This document shows, piece by piece, positions 14,699-24,843 of a DNA stretch of 37,249 nt. Within the stretch, counting starts at the first letter, position 1; the number at the start of each line of letters is the position of its first letter. A program made the translations under genes and the position numbers. The notes under the pieces are model-generated. The model was not told the DNA's origin. It made no database searches and saw nothing but the letters and a program-made list of their open reading frames with translations. The stretch is from Gemmatimonadota bacterium (GTDB taxonomy: Bacteria > Gemmatimonadota > Gemmatimonadetes > Longimicrobiales > Gaopeijiaceae), in the NCBI GenBank assembly GCA_022826005.1, contig JAJDVT010000021.1:1-37249 (forward strand). The letters are read 5' to 3'.

Positions 14699-16321
14699 AT
14701 GATCAAGGCGAGATCAGGGATGACGGTGCTCGCCTGCACGCTGATTGCCGGGGCAGGATTCGGGTGCCTTGCGACCGCTCGGGCCGTCCCGCAGCCTGCC
14801 GTCCCGGCACCGGTACCCGACCCCGAAGGTCGTCCGCCCGGCACGGCGGAGGCCGTCGACCCGGCAGTCGCCGCCGAGGTCGCGCAGCCTGTCGGGCCGG
14901 ACGGCGACGCCGGACCCGCGGCCGCGGCCATCCTTGCTCTGCCGGCGGAGGAAGTGAACGAGCGGGCGCTGCGGAGTCTGGAAGCGGCACTGTCCCGGCT
15001 TGCGCGCACCGAGCTGGAGGCACTGCAGGAGTCGACAGACCGCCTGGGGCGCGATGCGCGAATGGGATTCGTGTACGCCGAGCTGGCATATGTTTACATC
15101 CTCTCAGGAGAACCCGAAGAGGCACGCCGCTACGCGTCGATGGCGAGGAGCAGCGGTGCGCGAGGGCGGGCGCGGGAGGTTGCGGACGCCGTGCTCAGCG
15201 GTGGCGTGCCGGGGCTGATGCCTCAGAACCTGGTGATCGGGGCCGTTCTACCCGTGACGGGCTCACCTTCCAACCGCGAGTACACACGCCTGTTCCTGGA
15301 GGGTGTCGAGGTGGCCGCCGATCTGGCCCGCCGGGCGGGGTGGAGGTTCGAGTTCCTGGTCGAGGACAACCGGGGCACGCCGTCCGGGAGCGAACGTGGC
15401 GTCTCGGCCCTGGTGTCTCGTGGAGCGGTGGCGATCCTGGGCCCGCTGGCCGCGGAGAACCTGGAATCGGCGGTGCGGGCGGCTCCCCGCGATGTCGCGG
15501 TGCTGTCACCCACTGCCCGCCGCCTCCCCTTCGGACGCAGGGGCGTCTACAGCATGGGCGCGGGCGACCCGGGCGCGGGCCGTGCGCTCGCCGATGCCGT
15601 TCGGAGTGCCGGCTACCAGGAGGCGGTGGTAGTTCACTCCGGCAGTCCCGGGGAGGCGTTGGAGGCCGACGCTTTCGTGGACGCGTTCCACGACCTGGGT
15701 GGTTCGGTCAGGAGGCGGATGCGGTACGAACCCGGGACCACCACCTTCGACATCGAACTCAAGGAGGTCGAGGTGGTCGTCCCCGAGGTGCTCGTCGTCG
15801 CGGCGCCTTCCGCCGACGTGGAGCTGATGGCCCCGCAGATCGCCTTCTACGGCCTCGACACCCTGGACATCCAGGTCGCCGGCACGGCCTCCTGGACCAC
15901 GCCCGCCGTGCTGGAATCGGTCGTCCAGCGGCACACCGACAGCGTCATCGCCGTGAGTCCCTCCGATCCGCGGGCGGCCGTCGATCCGGGGACCGCGTTC
16001 GTCCGGGCGTACGAGCAGCACTTCCGCCGAACCCTGGTCAGCCCGGTGCCCGCGGCCGGCTTCGACCTCTTCCGGATGGCGCTCGCCGCGTATGGGGACG
16101 GGGTCCGCACTTCGCGCGGGACGGTCGCATCGCTCGAGCGACTCGACCGATTTCGCGGGGCGACCGGCACCTACTCCCACGTGGACGGCAGAATCCAGCG
16201 GGAGTTCTTTCCGGTGAGGATCCTCCAGGGTGGGCTCCATCCCTTCGAAACGACGCTGACTGCGCCGGGCGACACCGTCCGGATTCAACGACCCGGCGAC
16301 GACCGCGCGCGGTCCCGATGA
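14699..16321 (+). CDS. Periplasmic-binding-fold protein (branched-chain amino acid receptor / LpoA-like), possible lipoprotein
   Basis: The protein has about 540 residues. The N-terminus has a positive start and hydrophobic core ending 'GAGFGC', a weak lipobox, then a Pro/Ala/Val-rich linker. Residues about 75-165 are helical and TPR-like ('[20 protein letters not shown]'). The rest has the type I periplasmic-binding fold ('[20 protein letters not shown]', '[10 protein letters not shown]', '[12 protein letters not shown]'). This helical-plus-binding-fold layout is like LpoA, the outer-membrane activator of penicillin-binding proteins, but a solute receptor is also possible. GTG 14693 and ATG 14720 are alternative starts. 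Its stop overlaps the pccB start by 4 bp (ATGA), an unexpected coupling of an envelope protein to a carboxylase. Confidence 0.75.
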   Translation: MIKARSGMTVLACTLIAGAGFGCLATARAVPQPAVPAPVPDPEGRPPGTAEAVDPAVAAEVAQPVGPDGDAGPAAAAILALPAEEVNERALRSLEAALSRLARTELEALQESTDRLGRDARMGFVYAELAYVYILSGEPEEARRYASMARSSGARGRAREVADAVLSGGVPGLMPQNLVIGAVLPVTGSPSNREYTRLFLEGVEVAADLARRAGWRFEFLVEDNRGTPSGSERGVSALVSRGAVAILGPLAAENLESAVRAAPRDVAVLSPTARRLPFGRRGVYSMGAGDPGAGRALADAVRSAGYQEAVVVHSGSPGEALEADAFVDAFHDLGGSVRRRMRYEPGTTTFDIELKEVEVVVPEVLVVAAPSADVELMAPQIAFYGLDTLDIQVAGTASWTTPAVLESVVQRHTDSVIAVSPSDPRAAVDPGTAFVRAYEQHFRRTLVSPVPAAGFDLFRMALAAYGDGVRTSRGTVASLERLDRFRGATGTYSHVDGRIQREFFPVRILQGGLHPFETTLTAPGDTVRIQRPGDDRARSR

Positions 16322-17862
16322 AGGATGCCATCGAGCGCCTTGAAGCCCTGGGCAGGGAATCACTCAAGGGAGGCGGCGAAGCGCGCCTGGAAGCACAGCG
16401 CGGGCGCGGCAAGCTGACCGGTCGCGAGAGGCTGGATCTTCTGCTCGACGACGATTCCTTCGTCGAGCTGGACCGCTTCGTCACGCACCGTTCGACCGAT
16501 TTCGATCTCGCGGACAGAAAGATCCTGGGAGACGGCGTGATCACCGGCTACGGCACCATCCGCGGCCAGCTGGTATACGTCTTCTCGCAGGACTTCACGG
16601 TTTTCGGCGGCTCGCTGGGAGAGGCGCACGCCGAGAAGATCGTCAAGATCCAGGACATGGCGCTGAGAAACGGTGCGCCGGTCATCGGGCTCAACGATTC
16701 GGGAGGAGCGAGAATCCAGGAGGGGGTGGTGGCTCTGGGCGGGTATGCGGACATCTTCCTGCGCAACACTCTGGCCTCGGGAGTGATCCCGCAGATCAGC
16801 GTCGTCCTCGGGCCGTGTGCCGGCGGCGCGGTATACTCACCGGCCATCACCGACCTGGTGTACATGGTGCGGGGGACCAGCTTCATGTTCGTCACGGGTC
16901 CCGATGTCGTGAAGACCGTTACCCACGAGGAGATCGACAAGGAAGGGCTCGGCGGGGCGGATGTGCACGCCGAGACGTCGGGGGTCGCACACTTCGCGCA
17001 CGACGACGAGGTCCAGTCGCTGGCGGCCGTCCGTGAACTCTTTCGCTACATTCCCCCGAACAATACCGCACGCCCGCCTCCGGGGTCCGGCACCGACCCG
17101 CCCGATCGCCGCTCGGAGAAGCTGGCCGGGCTGATCCCCGAGCGGCCGAACCGACCCTACGACATGTCTGTCGTGATGCGCGAGGTCCTGGACGACGGGG
17201 TTCTCTACGAGGTCCACGCGGGCTTCGCGCGCAACCTGGTGACCGGCTTCGCTCACCTGGGCGGCCACTCGGTCGGGATCGTCGCCAACCAGCCTGCGGT
17301 GCTGGCAGGGGTCCTGGACATCGACGCGTCGGTGAAGGGGGCGCGCTTCGTCCGCTTCTGCGACGCCTTCAACATCCCTCTCGTGGTCTTCGAGGACGTG
17401 CCCGGGTTCCTTCCCGGCGTCGGACAGGAGCACGGGGGGATCATCCGGCACGGCGCCAAGCTCCTCTACGCCTTCTGCGAGGCGACCGTCCCCAAGGTCA
17501 CCGTCGTCACCCGCAAGGCCTACGGCGGTGCCTACGACGTGATGAACTCCAAGCACGTCCGCGGCGACGTCAACCTGGGCTGGCCGACCGCCGAGATCGC
17601 CGTCATGGGTCCCAGGGGCGCGGTTGAGATCCTCTTCCGCAAGGAGATTGCCGCCGCCGCCGACCCCGATGCGGCCATCGAGGCGAGGATGGCCGAGTAC
17701 CGGGAGAAGTTCGCCCACCCCTACGTGGCGGCCGGCCGCGGCTACCTTGACGACGTGATCGACCCGCGCGACACCCGCCCGCGGCTGATCAGCGCCCTGG
17801 ACATGCTCGCGGACAAGCGGGATGCCAATCCGCCGAAGAAGCACGGCAACGTGCCGCTTTGA
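16318..17862 (+). CDS. pccB: Propionyl-CoA carboxylase beta subunit (carboxyltransferase)
   Basis: The 514-residue protein has both crotonase-fold halves of a biotin-dependent carboxyltransferase. The N half has '[12 protein letters not shown]' and '[13 protein letters not shown]'; the C half has '[20 protein letters not shown]' and '[12 protein letters not shown]'. Asp407 in 'GGAYDVM' is the residue associated with propionyl-CoA preference; acetyl-CoA enzymes usually have a hydrophobic residue there. It moves carboxyl from biotin to propionyl-CoA, giving (S)-methylmalonyl-CoA. The biotin carboxylase and carrier genes lie at 19069 and 20583, separated by one PDZ-protein gene. The start is fixed by the 4-bp ATGA overlap with the preceding gene. 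Confidence 0.93.
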   Translation: MKDAIERLEALGRESLKGGGEARLEAQRGRGKLTGRERLDLLLDDDSFVELDRFVTHRSTDFDLADRKILGDGVITGYGTIRGQLVYVFSQDFTVFGGSLGEAHAEKIVKIQDMALRNGAPVIGLNDSGGARIQEGVVALGGYADIFLRNTLASGVIPQISVVLGPCAGGAVYSPAITDLVYMVRGTSFMFVTGPDVVKTVTHEEIDKEGLGGADVHAETSGVAHFAHDDEVQSLAAVRELFRYIPPNNTARPPPGSGTDPPDRRSEKLAGLIPERPNRPYDMSVVMREVLDDGVLYEVHAGFARNLVTGFAHLGGHSVGIVANQPAVLAGVLDIDASVKGARFVRFCDAFNIPLVVFEDVPGFLPGVGQEHGGIIRHGAKLLYAFCEATVPKVTVVTRKAYGGAYDVMNSKHVRGDVNLGWPTAEIAVMGPRGAVEILFRKEIAAAADPDAAIEARMAEYREKFAHPYVAAGRGYLDDVIDPRDTRPRLISALDMLADKRDANPPKKHGNVPL

Positions 17863-17989
17863 GGGCGCGGGGCCTCCGGGCAACTGTGGACGGGGCATCC
17901 GGCGTCCCATGGAACGAACATTGGGTTTCCCGGGTTCCGGCGGGGACTGCGGGTGGCCGGCGGATAGCAATCAGTGGAGAGGCGGAGCG

Positions 17990-18958
17990 ATGAGCACGAG
18001 CCTGAGAAGGATGTTGATGGTGGCGGGGGCGGTCGCAGGGCTGGCGGGGGTTGCAAGCTGGCCGGCAACAGCCGCGGCCCAGGAGCAGAAACCCGAGGAC
18101 GCGCCGGCCGCCGATGAGCAACGCCCCCGGCTGGGCATCTGGACCTGGCCCGCCGGGAGAGGCGTGCTGGTTACCCGGGTACTGCCCGGCGGCCCGGCGG
18201 ACAGGGCCGGCATCCGCTTCGGAGACCGAATCGTATCCATCGACGGTCATGCACTCGTCGAGCCGCTGGCCGACGAGGACCAGAGGGAGCTTCCCGACAG
18301 CACGTCCTACCACCAGGCCCGGCTGGAGTGGCTCATGGACGAGTCTCCGGAGGGTGAGCCCCTCGAATTGGGCGTCGAGAGGGGCTGGGAGGCCCTGACC
18401 TTCAGCATCGTCCCCGAGGTGCTGCCGGACTACGACCCGGACACCATGTGGGACACGGAACTATGGTCGGGTCCCACCTACGACTCCATCACGGCGCGCT
18501 TCCGGGATGCGGTGGACAGGGTGCGCTTTCGGGTCGGCCCGGATGAATTCGAGGTCGGCTGGATTCCCCCCATGGTCTCTGCCGGGAGAGTCCGGGGGGT
18601 TCTCGACCTGCCCGTGCCTCCCGTCGGCCTGACGCCCACCGTGACGCTGATCGATGCGGGCAACTGGTGGGGCGACCGATTCCACTACGTGGGCGACAAC
18701 CTGCTGGAGATGGTTCAGCTGAACCCGGAATTGGGCGCCTATTTCGGCACTGAAGAGGGGGTCCTGGTACTGGATGTGGACGAGAACGTTACGCTGGGAC
18801 TGCGCCCGGGCGATGTCGTAGTGTCGATCGGGGGACGCAAGGTGGACGAGGTGTCGGACATGCAGCGCATCCTTGCGTCGTACGAGGAGGACGAGGCCGT
18901 CGATTTCGGTATCTGGCGAGATGGCGCGCGGGCGACGGTTGTGGGTACCATTAGGTAG
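17990..18958 (+). CDS. Exported protein with two PDZ domains
   Basis: From the ATG at 17990, preceded by GGAGAGGCGGAG, the protein has 322 residues. It has a Sec signal peptide (1-31, ending 'TAAAQ'), a first PDZ domain at about 45-145 ('GVLVTRVLPGGPADRAGIRFGDRIVSIDG') and a second near the C-terminus at about 245-320 ('GVLVLDVDENVTLGLRPGDVVVSIGG'). No protease domain is present, so it probably binds peptides or misfolded C-termini in the periplasm. It lies between pccB and the biotin carboxylase gene with 127-bp and 110-bp gaps. Nothing in those gaps looks like a strong promoter or terminator. A role in the carboxylase is not implied. Confidence 0.8.
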   Translation: MSTSLRRMLMVAGAVAGLAGVASWPATAAAQEQKPEDAPAADEQRPRLGIWTWPAGRGVLVTRVLPGGPADRAGIRFGDRIVSIDGHALVEPLADEDQRELPDSTSYHQARLEWLMDESPEGEPLELGVERGWEALTFSIVPEVLPDYDPDTMWDTELWSGPTYDSITARFRDAVDRVRFRVGPDEFEVGWIPPMVSAGRVRGVLDLPVPPVGLTPTVTLIDAGNWWGDRFHYVGDNLLEMVQLNPELGAYFGTEEGVLVLDVDENVTLGLRPGDVVVSIGGRKVDEVSDMQRILASYEEDEAVDFGIWRDGARATVVGTIR

Positions 18959-19068
18959 CTCGTAATCGACGCAGGCGGCGCCGCCGGCACGCACTCCGGC
19001 CGCAGAGCGGCGCCCGGCTGAACACCGACCTGCTCCGCACCCGGAGACGGGAACGCCCTGACAGACCG

Positions 19069-20586
19069 TTGATCGAAAGTGTACTCGTCGCCAACCGGGG
19101 CGAGATCGCGCTCCGCGTAATCCGGGGCGCAAAGGAGATGGGGATCCGCACCATCGCGGTGTTCTCGGAAGCCGACCGAACTTCGCCACATGTGTTGCAC
19201 GCCGACGAGGCGTACCCGATCGGCCCCGCCCGGGCCTCAGAGAGCTATCTGGTGCAGGAAAGGCTCCTCGATGTGGCGCGGCTCAGCGGAGCGGAGGCCG
19301 TGCACCCCGGCTACGGCTTCCTGGCCGAGCGCGGCGACTTCGCGGAGGCCGTGGCCCAGGCAGGGCTGATCTTCGTCGGGCCCTCGGCCGGGACGATCCG
19401 TGCGATGGGCGACAAGACTGAGGCCCGCCGGCGCATGGCGGCGGCCGGCGTGCCGGTCGTGCCGGGAACCGACGCGCCGCTCGCGTCAGCCGGGGAGGCC
19501 CGCCGGGCGGCCGAGGCGGTGGGCCTTCCGGTGGTGCTCAAGGCGGCGGCCGGGGGCGGCGGGAAGGGAATGCGGGTCGTCCGGAGGGTGAAGGAGGCCC
19601 GCGGTGCCTTCGAGGCCGCAGCGCGGGAGGCGAAGGCCGCGTTCGGGGACGACAGCGTCTACGTGGAGCGTTTCCTCGAGCGCCCGCGCCACATCGAGAT
19701 CCAGATCTTCGGAGACGAGCACGGCAGCGCGGTGCATCTCTTCGAGCGCGAATGCTCGATCCAGCGCAGGCATCAGAAGCTGATCGAGGAGGCGCCCTCG
19801 CCCTTGCTCGAACCCGAGGAGCGCCGTCGGATGGGGAAGGCGGCGGTTAGCGCGGCGCGGGCCGTGGACTACACCGGGGCGGGGACGGTCGAGTTTCTCT
19901 ACGCTGCGGGCGAGTTCTTCTTCCTCGAGATGAATACGCGGTTGCAGGTCGAGCACCCGGTCACGGAGATGGTGACAGGACTCGACCTGGTCGAGTGGCA
20001 GTTCCGTGTCGCAGCGGGCGAACCGCTGCCCCTGCGCCAGGACGGGATCCGAATGCGCGGCCACGCCATCGAATGCCGGATCACGAGCGAGTCGCCCTTC
20101 GACGGGTTCCTTCCCGCCACCGGCACCGTCGGCGAGATGGTGATTCCCGGCGGGCCCGGGGTCCGCTGGGACGGCGGCATCGCCGGGGGCAGCGAGATCG
20201 GGCTGCACTACGATCCTCTGCTCGGCAAGCTGATCGCATGGGCGCCCGACCGGGCTCGCGCGATCCGGCGCATGGAGCGAGCGCTGGCGGAGCTCAGGAT
20301 CGGCGGAGTGGCTACCAGCGCTCCCCTTCTCCAGCGGATCATGGGGGAAAGGGACTTCCGCGCGGGCAGGCTCTCCACCGCCTATCTCGCCGAGCACCAG
20401 GCACTCTTCGACGCCGGTGGGGGGCCCGGCGATGACGAGGTTCTGGCCGTGGCCGCAGCGCTCCTCGAGCACGAACGGCGCAGAAGCCGCGCCGCTCCGA
20501 GGATCGCCCGCGGGAGCATGCCCCTGTCTGCATGGCAGCGTGCGCTCGCCGGGGGACCGGGAACGGGCGATGTGGACCTCCAATGA
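19069..20586 (+). CDS. pccA: Acyl-CoA carboxylase biotin carboxylase subunit
   Basis: The 505-residue protein starts at a TTG; the family's invariant opening 'IESVLVANRGEIALRVIRGA' leaves no room for a later start. The ATP-grasp fold is complete: 'HPGYGFLAE', glycine-rich loop 'KAAAGGGGKGMRVV', 'ECSIQRRHQKLIEEAPS', 'EMNTRLQVEHPVTEMVTG', and a C-terminal biotin-carboxylase domain. It carboxylates the biotin on the carrier protein using ATP and bicarbonate. The carrier is encoded separately by the next gene (4-bp overlap), unlike fused alpha subunits. With pccB and the mutase it forms the propionyl-CoA route. The symbol assumes the complex acts on propionyl-CoA. Confidence 0.92.
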   Translation: MIESVLVANRGEIALRVIRGAKEMGIRTIAVFSEADRTSPHVLHADEAYPIGPARASESYLVQERLLDVARLSGAEAVHPGYGFLAERGDFAEAVAQAGLIFVGPSAGTIRAMGDKTEARRRMAAAGVPVVPGTDAPLASAGEARRAAEAVGLPVVLKAAAGGGGKGMRVVRRVKEARGAFEAAAREAKAAFGDDSVYVERFLERPRHIEIQIFGDEHGSAVHLFERECSIQRRHQKLIEEAPSPLLEPEERRRMGKAAVSAARAVDYTGAGTVEFLYAAGEFFFLEMNTRLQVEHPVTEMVTGLDLVEWQFRVAAGEPLPLRQDGIRMRGHAIECRITSESPFDGFLPATGTVGEMVIPGGPGVRWDGGIAGGSEIGLHYDPLLGKLIAWAPDRARAIRRMERALAELRIGGVATSAPLLQRIMGERDFRAGRLSTAYLAEHQALFDAGGGPGDDEVLAVAAALLEHERRRSRAAPRIARGSMPLSAWQRALAGGPGTGDVDLQ

Positions 20587-21113
20587 TGGCGCAGGGGGTC
20601 CGGTACGTGGTCGAGGTCGATGGGAGTCGGCGGGAAGTGGCGATCGGTGCGGACGGGTCGGTCGGGATCGGCGGACGGAGCCTCGCGGCCTCGCTGGTCG
20701 AGGCGGGGCGCGATGGGGGCTGCTCGCTGATCCTCGACGGGGTCTCGGTGCCTCTGTTTGCGCGGTCCGCGGGGCGCGGGCAGTGGGAGATCGCCGTTGA
20801 TGGACGAGCCGTGGACGTGCAGGTTCTGGAGGCGCGGGAGGCGGAGATCCGCGAGCGCGCCGCGAAGGCGGGCGGCGCCGCCGGGGTCGAACCGCTGCGG
20901 GCGCCGATGCCGGGACTGGTGGTGCGGGTGGCGGCGCGCGAGGGTGAAGTGGTGCAACCCGGGACGGCAATCCTGATCGTCGAGGCCATGAAGATGGAGA
21001 ACGAACTGCGTGCGGTGGCCGCCGCGAGGGTGGCGCGGATTCTGGTGGCGCCGGGTGACGCGGTGGACAAGGCCCAGGTGCTTGCCGAGTTCGAGGCGGT
21101 GGAGGGGTCGTGA
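20583..21113 (+). CDS. Biotin carboxyl carrier protein of the acyl-CoA carboxylase
   Basis: The 176-residue protein starts at ATGATG overlapping the previous stop. The C-terminal biotinyl domain (about 104-172) carries 'EAMKMEN', with Lys137 as the biotinylation site, and the usual '[20 protein letters not shown]'. The first 95 residues are a beta-rich region resembling the part of propionyl-CoA carboxylase that joins the carboxylase and carrier domains (BT-like), followed by a short Ala/Gly linker. The mutase gene begins within its stop (GTGA), so the two are translationally coupled. Confidence 0.9.
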   Translation: MMAQGVRYVVEVDGSRREVAIGADGSVGIGGRSLAASLVEAGRDGGCSLILDGVSVPLFARSAGRGQWEIAVDGRAVDVQVLEAREAEIRERAAKAGGAAGVEPLRAPMPGLVVRVAAREGEVVQPGTAILIVEAMKMENELRAVAAARVARILVAPGDAVDKAQVLAEFEAVEGS

Positions 21114-22660
21114 CCGACCGGGACGACAACCCCGCAGCCCCTGGCGGACTGCCCGAGGGTTTCGACAGCGAGGCCGATCTCGGGGAACCGGGAAGCTTTC
21201 CGTTCACCCGGGGCGTCTATCGCTCCATGTACCGCGGCCGGCGCTGGACGATGCGCCAGTACGCCGGCTTCGGAACCGCGGAGGACACGAACCGGCGCTA
21301 CCACTTCCTTCTGGGCCGGGGGACGACCGGCCTCTCGGTCGCCTTCGACCTTCCCACCCAGATGGGCCTGGATTCGGATGCGCCGATGGCAGCCGGAGAG
21401 GTGGGACGGGTGGGAGTGGCGATCGACACGATCGACGACATGCGCACCCTGCTCCGCGGCATCGACCTGGGGGCAATCTCCTGCTCGATGACGATCAATG
21501 CGACCGCGCCCATCCTTCTCGCACTCTACACCGCCGTGGCCGACGAGACCGGGGTGGAGCGCACAGAACTCCGCGGGACCGTCCAGAACGACATCCTGAA
21601 GGAGTACATCGCGCGAGGGACGTACATCTATCCCGTCGAGCCATCGCTGCGGCTGGTGAGCGACCTGATGGCCTTCTGCTCGCGGGAGCTCCCGCGCTGG
21701 AACACCATCTCCGTCTCCGGCTACCACATCCGCGAAGCCGGCGCGACGGCCGCGCAGGAGGTTGCCTTCACCCTGTCGGACGGGATCGAATACGTGCGCC
21801 AGGCGCTCGCGCGGGGGATCGCGCTGGAGGACTTTGCGCCCCGCATCTCGTTCTTCTTCGCGGCCCACAACGACCTCCTGGAAGAGGTGGCCAAGTTCCG
21901 CGCGGCCCGTCGCATCTGGGCACGGACCATGCGGGGGCGCTTCGGCGCCTCCGACCGGTCCTGCCGCCTTCGCTTCCACACCCAGACGGGGGGATCGACA
22001 CTCACCGCACAGCAGCCGATGAATAACGTGGTCCGGGTCACCGTCCAGGCGCTCGCCGGCGTACTCGGCGGTACTCAGTCCCTGCACACCAACGGATACG
22101 ACGAGGCGCTGGCACTCCCCACGGCCGAGGCCGCGGCGCTCGCGCTCCGCACCCAGCAGATCCTGGCCGAGGAATCGGGTGTGGCGAAGTGGGCCGATCC
22201 CCTCGGGGGCTCCTTCCTCGTCGAGCATCTGACCCACCGCGTCGAGGCCGGTGCGCTGGCGCTGATGGAGCGGATCGAGGGGGTGGGTGGTGCTTCTCGC
22301 GCCATCGAATTCATGCGTGACGAGATCCACCGCGAGGCCTACCGGCACCAGCTCGAGGTCGAGGCGGGCACGCGAGTCGTGGTGGGTGTGAACCGGTATG
22401 CCACGGAGGAAGATCACGAGCCGTCGCCCGGTCCCGACTTCCGCCGCCTGGAGGTACGCCAGGCCGCGGCGCTCGCGGCCTTTCGATCGGCCCGGGACGG
22501 GGAGGACGCGGGCCGGCGTCTGGCCGGACTGCGCGAGGCCGCCGGGGGCGAGGGGAACCTCCTCCCACCAATGATCGACTGCGTGAAGGGCGGGGTCACC
22601 CTCGGCGAGATCAGCGACACTCTGAGGACTGTCTGGGGTACCTACCGCGACCCCGCGTGA
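21110..22660 (+). CDS. Methylmalonyl-CoA mutase large (catalytic) subunit without B12 domain
   Basis: The 516-residue TIM-barrel protein has the family's '[12 protein letters not shown]' (Tyr51), '[13 protein letters not shown]', '[16 protein letters not shown]', 'EPSLRL' (Arg181), 'SGYHIREAG' (His206) and '[14 protein letters not shown]'. Tyr rather than Phe in RQYAGFG and the 'FHTQT' motif favour methylmalonyl-CoA over isobutyryl-CoA as substrate. It ends before any cobalamin-binding domain, so it must pair with a separate small subunit not found in this window. It converts (R)-methylmalonyl-CoA to succinyl-CoA. The GTG start overlaps the carrier-protein stop by 4 bp, making it the last gene of the carboxylase operon. 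Confidence 0.92.
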   Translation: MTDRDDNPAAPGGLPEGFDSEADLGEPGSFPFTRGVYRSMYRGRRWTMRQYAGFGTAEDTNRRYHFLLGRGTTGLSVAFDLPTQMGLDSDAPMAAGEVGRVGVAIDTIDDMRTLLRGIDLGAISCSMTINATAPILLALYTAVADETGVERTELRGTVQNDILKEYIARGTYIYPVEPSLRLVSDLMAFCSRELPRWNTISVSGYHIREAGATAAQEVAFTLSDGIEYVRQALARGIALEDFAPRISFFFAAHNDLLEEVAKFRAARRIWARTMRGRFGASDRSCRLRFHTQTGGSTLTAQQPMNNVVRVTVQALAGVLGGTQSLHTNGYDEALALPTAEAAALALRTQQILAEESGVAKWADPLGGSFLVEHLTHRVEAGALALMERIEGVGGASRAIEFMRDEIHREAYRHQLEVEAGTRVVVGVNRYATEEDHEPSPGPDFRRLEVRQAAALAAFRSARDGEDAGRRLAGLREAAGGEGNLLPPMIDCVKGGVTLGEISDTLRTVWGTYRDPA

Positions 22661-22686
22661 GCAGCTCGCCGGAGGCCGTCCCCCGC

Positions 22687-22696
22687 GGTGTTATCT
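22687..22696 (+). promoter_or_regulatory. Extended -10 element before the fmdB-argS operon
   Basis: GGTGTTATCTTG contains TATCTT (22691-22696), the same hexamer as before RNase Z. It lies in the 126-bp gap after the mutase gene and would give a leader of about 85 nt. No -35 is visible. Confidence 0.4.
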
Positions 22697-22786
22697 TGAT
22701 TCTTCCACGCCGCCGCGGACGCTGGCCGCCACAGGCGCCGGAACAGCGGCAACAAGCGTGAAACCAGGATAGCCGACGGCGGGCCC

Positions 22787-23149
22787 ATGCCAACCTACGA
22801 GTATAGATGCCGCGAATGCGGCCGGGACTTTGAAGTCTTTCAGAGAATGAGCGACGAGCCGGTTGCACCCTGTCCGAATTGCGGTCGCGGCGCCCGGCGG
22901 CTCATCTCCGGCGGGGCGGGGTTGCTGTTCAAGGGCGATGGCTTCTACATCACGGATCATCGTTCGGAGTCCTACCGGGAACGGGCGCGACAGGAAGCCG
23001 GTGCGGCCGCGGGCGGCAAGGATGACAGCAAGGGTGGGGACAAGGCGGAGGGCGGAAACACGGGCCAGCCCGGGAAGCCCCGTGAGGCGGGGAAGACTCC
23101 GGAACCATCCGGCAAGCGCCGCGAGCCCGCGGCCGGAAAGGCCGATTGA
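22787..23149 (+). CDS. FmdB-family zinc ribbon protein
   Basis: The protein has 120 residues. Residues 1-45 form the FmdB/CxxC zinc ribbon ('MPTYEYRCRECGRDFE', with cysteines 8, 11, 29 and 32), probably binding one zinc. After residue 65 the sequence is a Lys/Gly/Glu/Pro-rich disordered tail. The family was named after a putative regulator, but its role in most bacteria is unknown. The ATG at 22787 is the canonical family start. Its stop overlaps the argS start by 1 bp (TGATG), indicating coupled translation. Confidence 0.87.
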   Translation: MPTYEYRCRECGRDFEVFQRMSDEPVAPCPNCGRGARRLISGGAGLLFKGDGFYITDHRSESYRERARQEAGAAAGGKDDSKGGDKAEGGNTGQPGKPREAGKTPEPSGKRREPAAGKAD

Positions 23150-24834
23150 TGCTGACCGAGCGCATTTCCGAGGCGCTGCGGGAGGCCACCGCCGCGCTGG
23201 GTGCCGATGGTGCCCGGTTCCGCCTCGACCGCCCCCGGGATGCGAGCCACGGGGACCTGGCCACGAACGTCGCCATGGCGCTGGCAGGCCGGCTGGGCCG
23301 CTCTCCGCGGGAGATCGCGCGTGACCTCAGGCAGCGTCTCGCCGGTATCGAGGGGGTCGAGCGCATCGAGATCGCCGGTCCGGGATTCCTCAACTTCTTC
23401 CTTGGCGCCGCGGCCGTGGGGGGCACGGTCAAGACGATCCTCGGGCGGGGTGATCGCTACGGGCGCAACGACGATGGCTGCGGAAGGCGCGTGATGGTGG
23501 AATTCGTCTCCGCCAATCCCACCGGGCCCCTGCACCTGGGCCATGGCCGCCAGGCGGCGCTGGGCGACGCGATCGCGTCGCTCCTGGAGTGGTCGGGATG
23601 GACGGTGCACCGCGAGTTCTACTTCAACGACGCGGGCGGCCAGATCCGCCGGCTGGCGATCAGCGTCTGGGCGCGCTACCAGCAGCTTCTGGGGCACGGG
23701 GCATCCGTGCCCGAGGACGGCTACCAGGGCGAATACGTCTCCGAGATCGCCGCGGACCTGATCGAGAGGCAGGGCCGCAAGTACGAAGACGACGGCGGCG
23801 ATGAGGCGCTGGATGCGATGCGTCGTTTCGCGGTGGCGCTCCTGCGCCGGGAGCAGGAACAGGATCTGGCGGCATTCAACGTGCGCTTCGACGAGTACTA
23901 CCCCGAGACGCGGCTGTATTCGGACGGGCTCGTGGCCAGCACCATCGGCAAGCTGCGCGAGACCGGCCTGACCTACCGGGAGGACGGTGCCCTGTGGCTG
24001 CGCACATCCGCGTTTGGCGACCAGAAGGACAGGGTTATGGTGAAGAGCGACGGGTCGCCCACCTACTTCCTGCCCGACGTTGCCTATCACATGAACAAGT
24101 GGGAGAGGGGCTTCCACGACGTCATCAACGTGCAGGGGTCCGATCACCACAGCACAGTGGACCGGGTGCGGGCCGGTCTGCAGGCGCTCGACCGCCCGTC
24201 CGGATACCCGGAGTACGTACTGCACCAGATGGTGACGGTGGAACGCGGAGGAGAGGAGGTGCGCTTCTCCAAGCGGGCGGGCTCCTACACCACGCTGGCC
24301 GACCTGGTCGCCGAGGTCGGCGCGGACGTCGCCCGGTACTTCTTCCTCATGCGACGGCCGGAAGCCCACCTCACCTTCGACCTGGACCTGGCGCTCGACC
24401 AGTCGGACCGGAATCCGGTCTACAAGGTGCAGTATGCGCACGCTCGGCTGTGCCGTCTGTTCAAGCTGGCCGGGGAGAAGGGCTGGCTCGCCGGTCACGA
24501 GACCTTGAGGAGTGCCGACACTTCCCTGCTCGCGGACCGGTCCGAGAGGGAGGTGGTGAAGCAGCTGGCCGAGTTTCCGGCCCTCCTGCGCCGCGCCGCG
24601 GCCGGCCGGGCGCCTCATCTGGTCTGCGACTACCTGGAGAAGACCGCCGGCATGGTGAACTCCTGGTACCAGACCGGCCACCCCACGCGGAACCCGAAGC
24701 TCAGCGCGCTGGTGGAGGATCCCGGCCTGCGCGCCGTGCGGCTGGCGCTCGCCCGGGCGGCCCGGACCGTGCTCCGCAACGGGCTGACCGTGCTCGGCCT
24801 GGCTGCGCCACAGCGAATGGTGCGCGAAGACTGA
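23149..24834 (+). CDS. argS: Arginyl-tRNA synthetase
   Basis: The 561-residue class I synthetase has the N-terminal Arg-tRNA-synthetase additional domain ('GDLATNVAMALAG', 'IEIAGPGFLNFFL'). The HIGH-type motif is 'SANPTGPLHLGHGRQAALGD', and the KMSKS-like loop is replaced by 'VRFSKRAGSYTTLADL', as in many bacterial ArgS. A DALR anticodon-binding domain closes the protein. It charges tRNA-Arg with arginine. The start is the ATG that overlaps the fmdB stop. It is followed by the PfkB-family kinase after 9 bp, so fmdB-argS-pfkB-purM is probably one operon. Confidence 0.95.
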   Translation: MLTERISEALREATAALGADGARFRLDRPRDASHGDLATNVAMALAGRLGRSPREIARDLRQRLAGIEGVERIEIAGPGFLNFFLGAAAVGGTVKTILGRGDRYGRNDDGCGRRVMVEFVSANPTGPLHLGHGRQAALGDAIASLLEWSGWTVHREFYFNDAGGQIRRLAISVWARYQQLLGHGASVPEDGYQGEYVSEIAADLIERQGRKYEDDGGDEALDAMRRFAVALLRREQEQDLAAFNVRFDEYYPETRLYSDGLVASTIGKLRETGLTYREDGALWLRTSAFGDQKDRVMVKSDGSPTYFLPDVAYHMNKWERGFHDVINVQGSDHHSTVDRVRAGLQALDRPSGYPEYVLHQMVTVERGGEEVRFSKRAGSYTTLADLVAEVGADVARYFFLMRRPEAHLTFDLDLALDQSDRNPVYKVQYAHARLCRLFKLAGEKGWLAGHETLRSADTSLLADRSEREVVKQLAEFPALLRRAAAGRAPHLVCDYLEKTAGMVNSWYQTGHPTRNPKLSALVEDPGLRAVRLALARAARTVLRNGLTVLGLAAPQRMVRED

Positions 24835-24843
24835 CCGGTGCCG

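Noticed and set aside
18974-18985. Perfect palindrome GGCGGCGCCGCC between the PDZ and biotin carboxylase genes
   Set aside because: Such GC palindromes arise easily at this base composition, and no T-tract or operator context is present.
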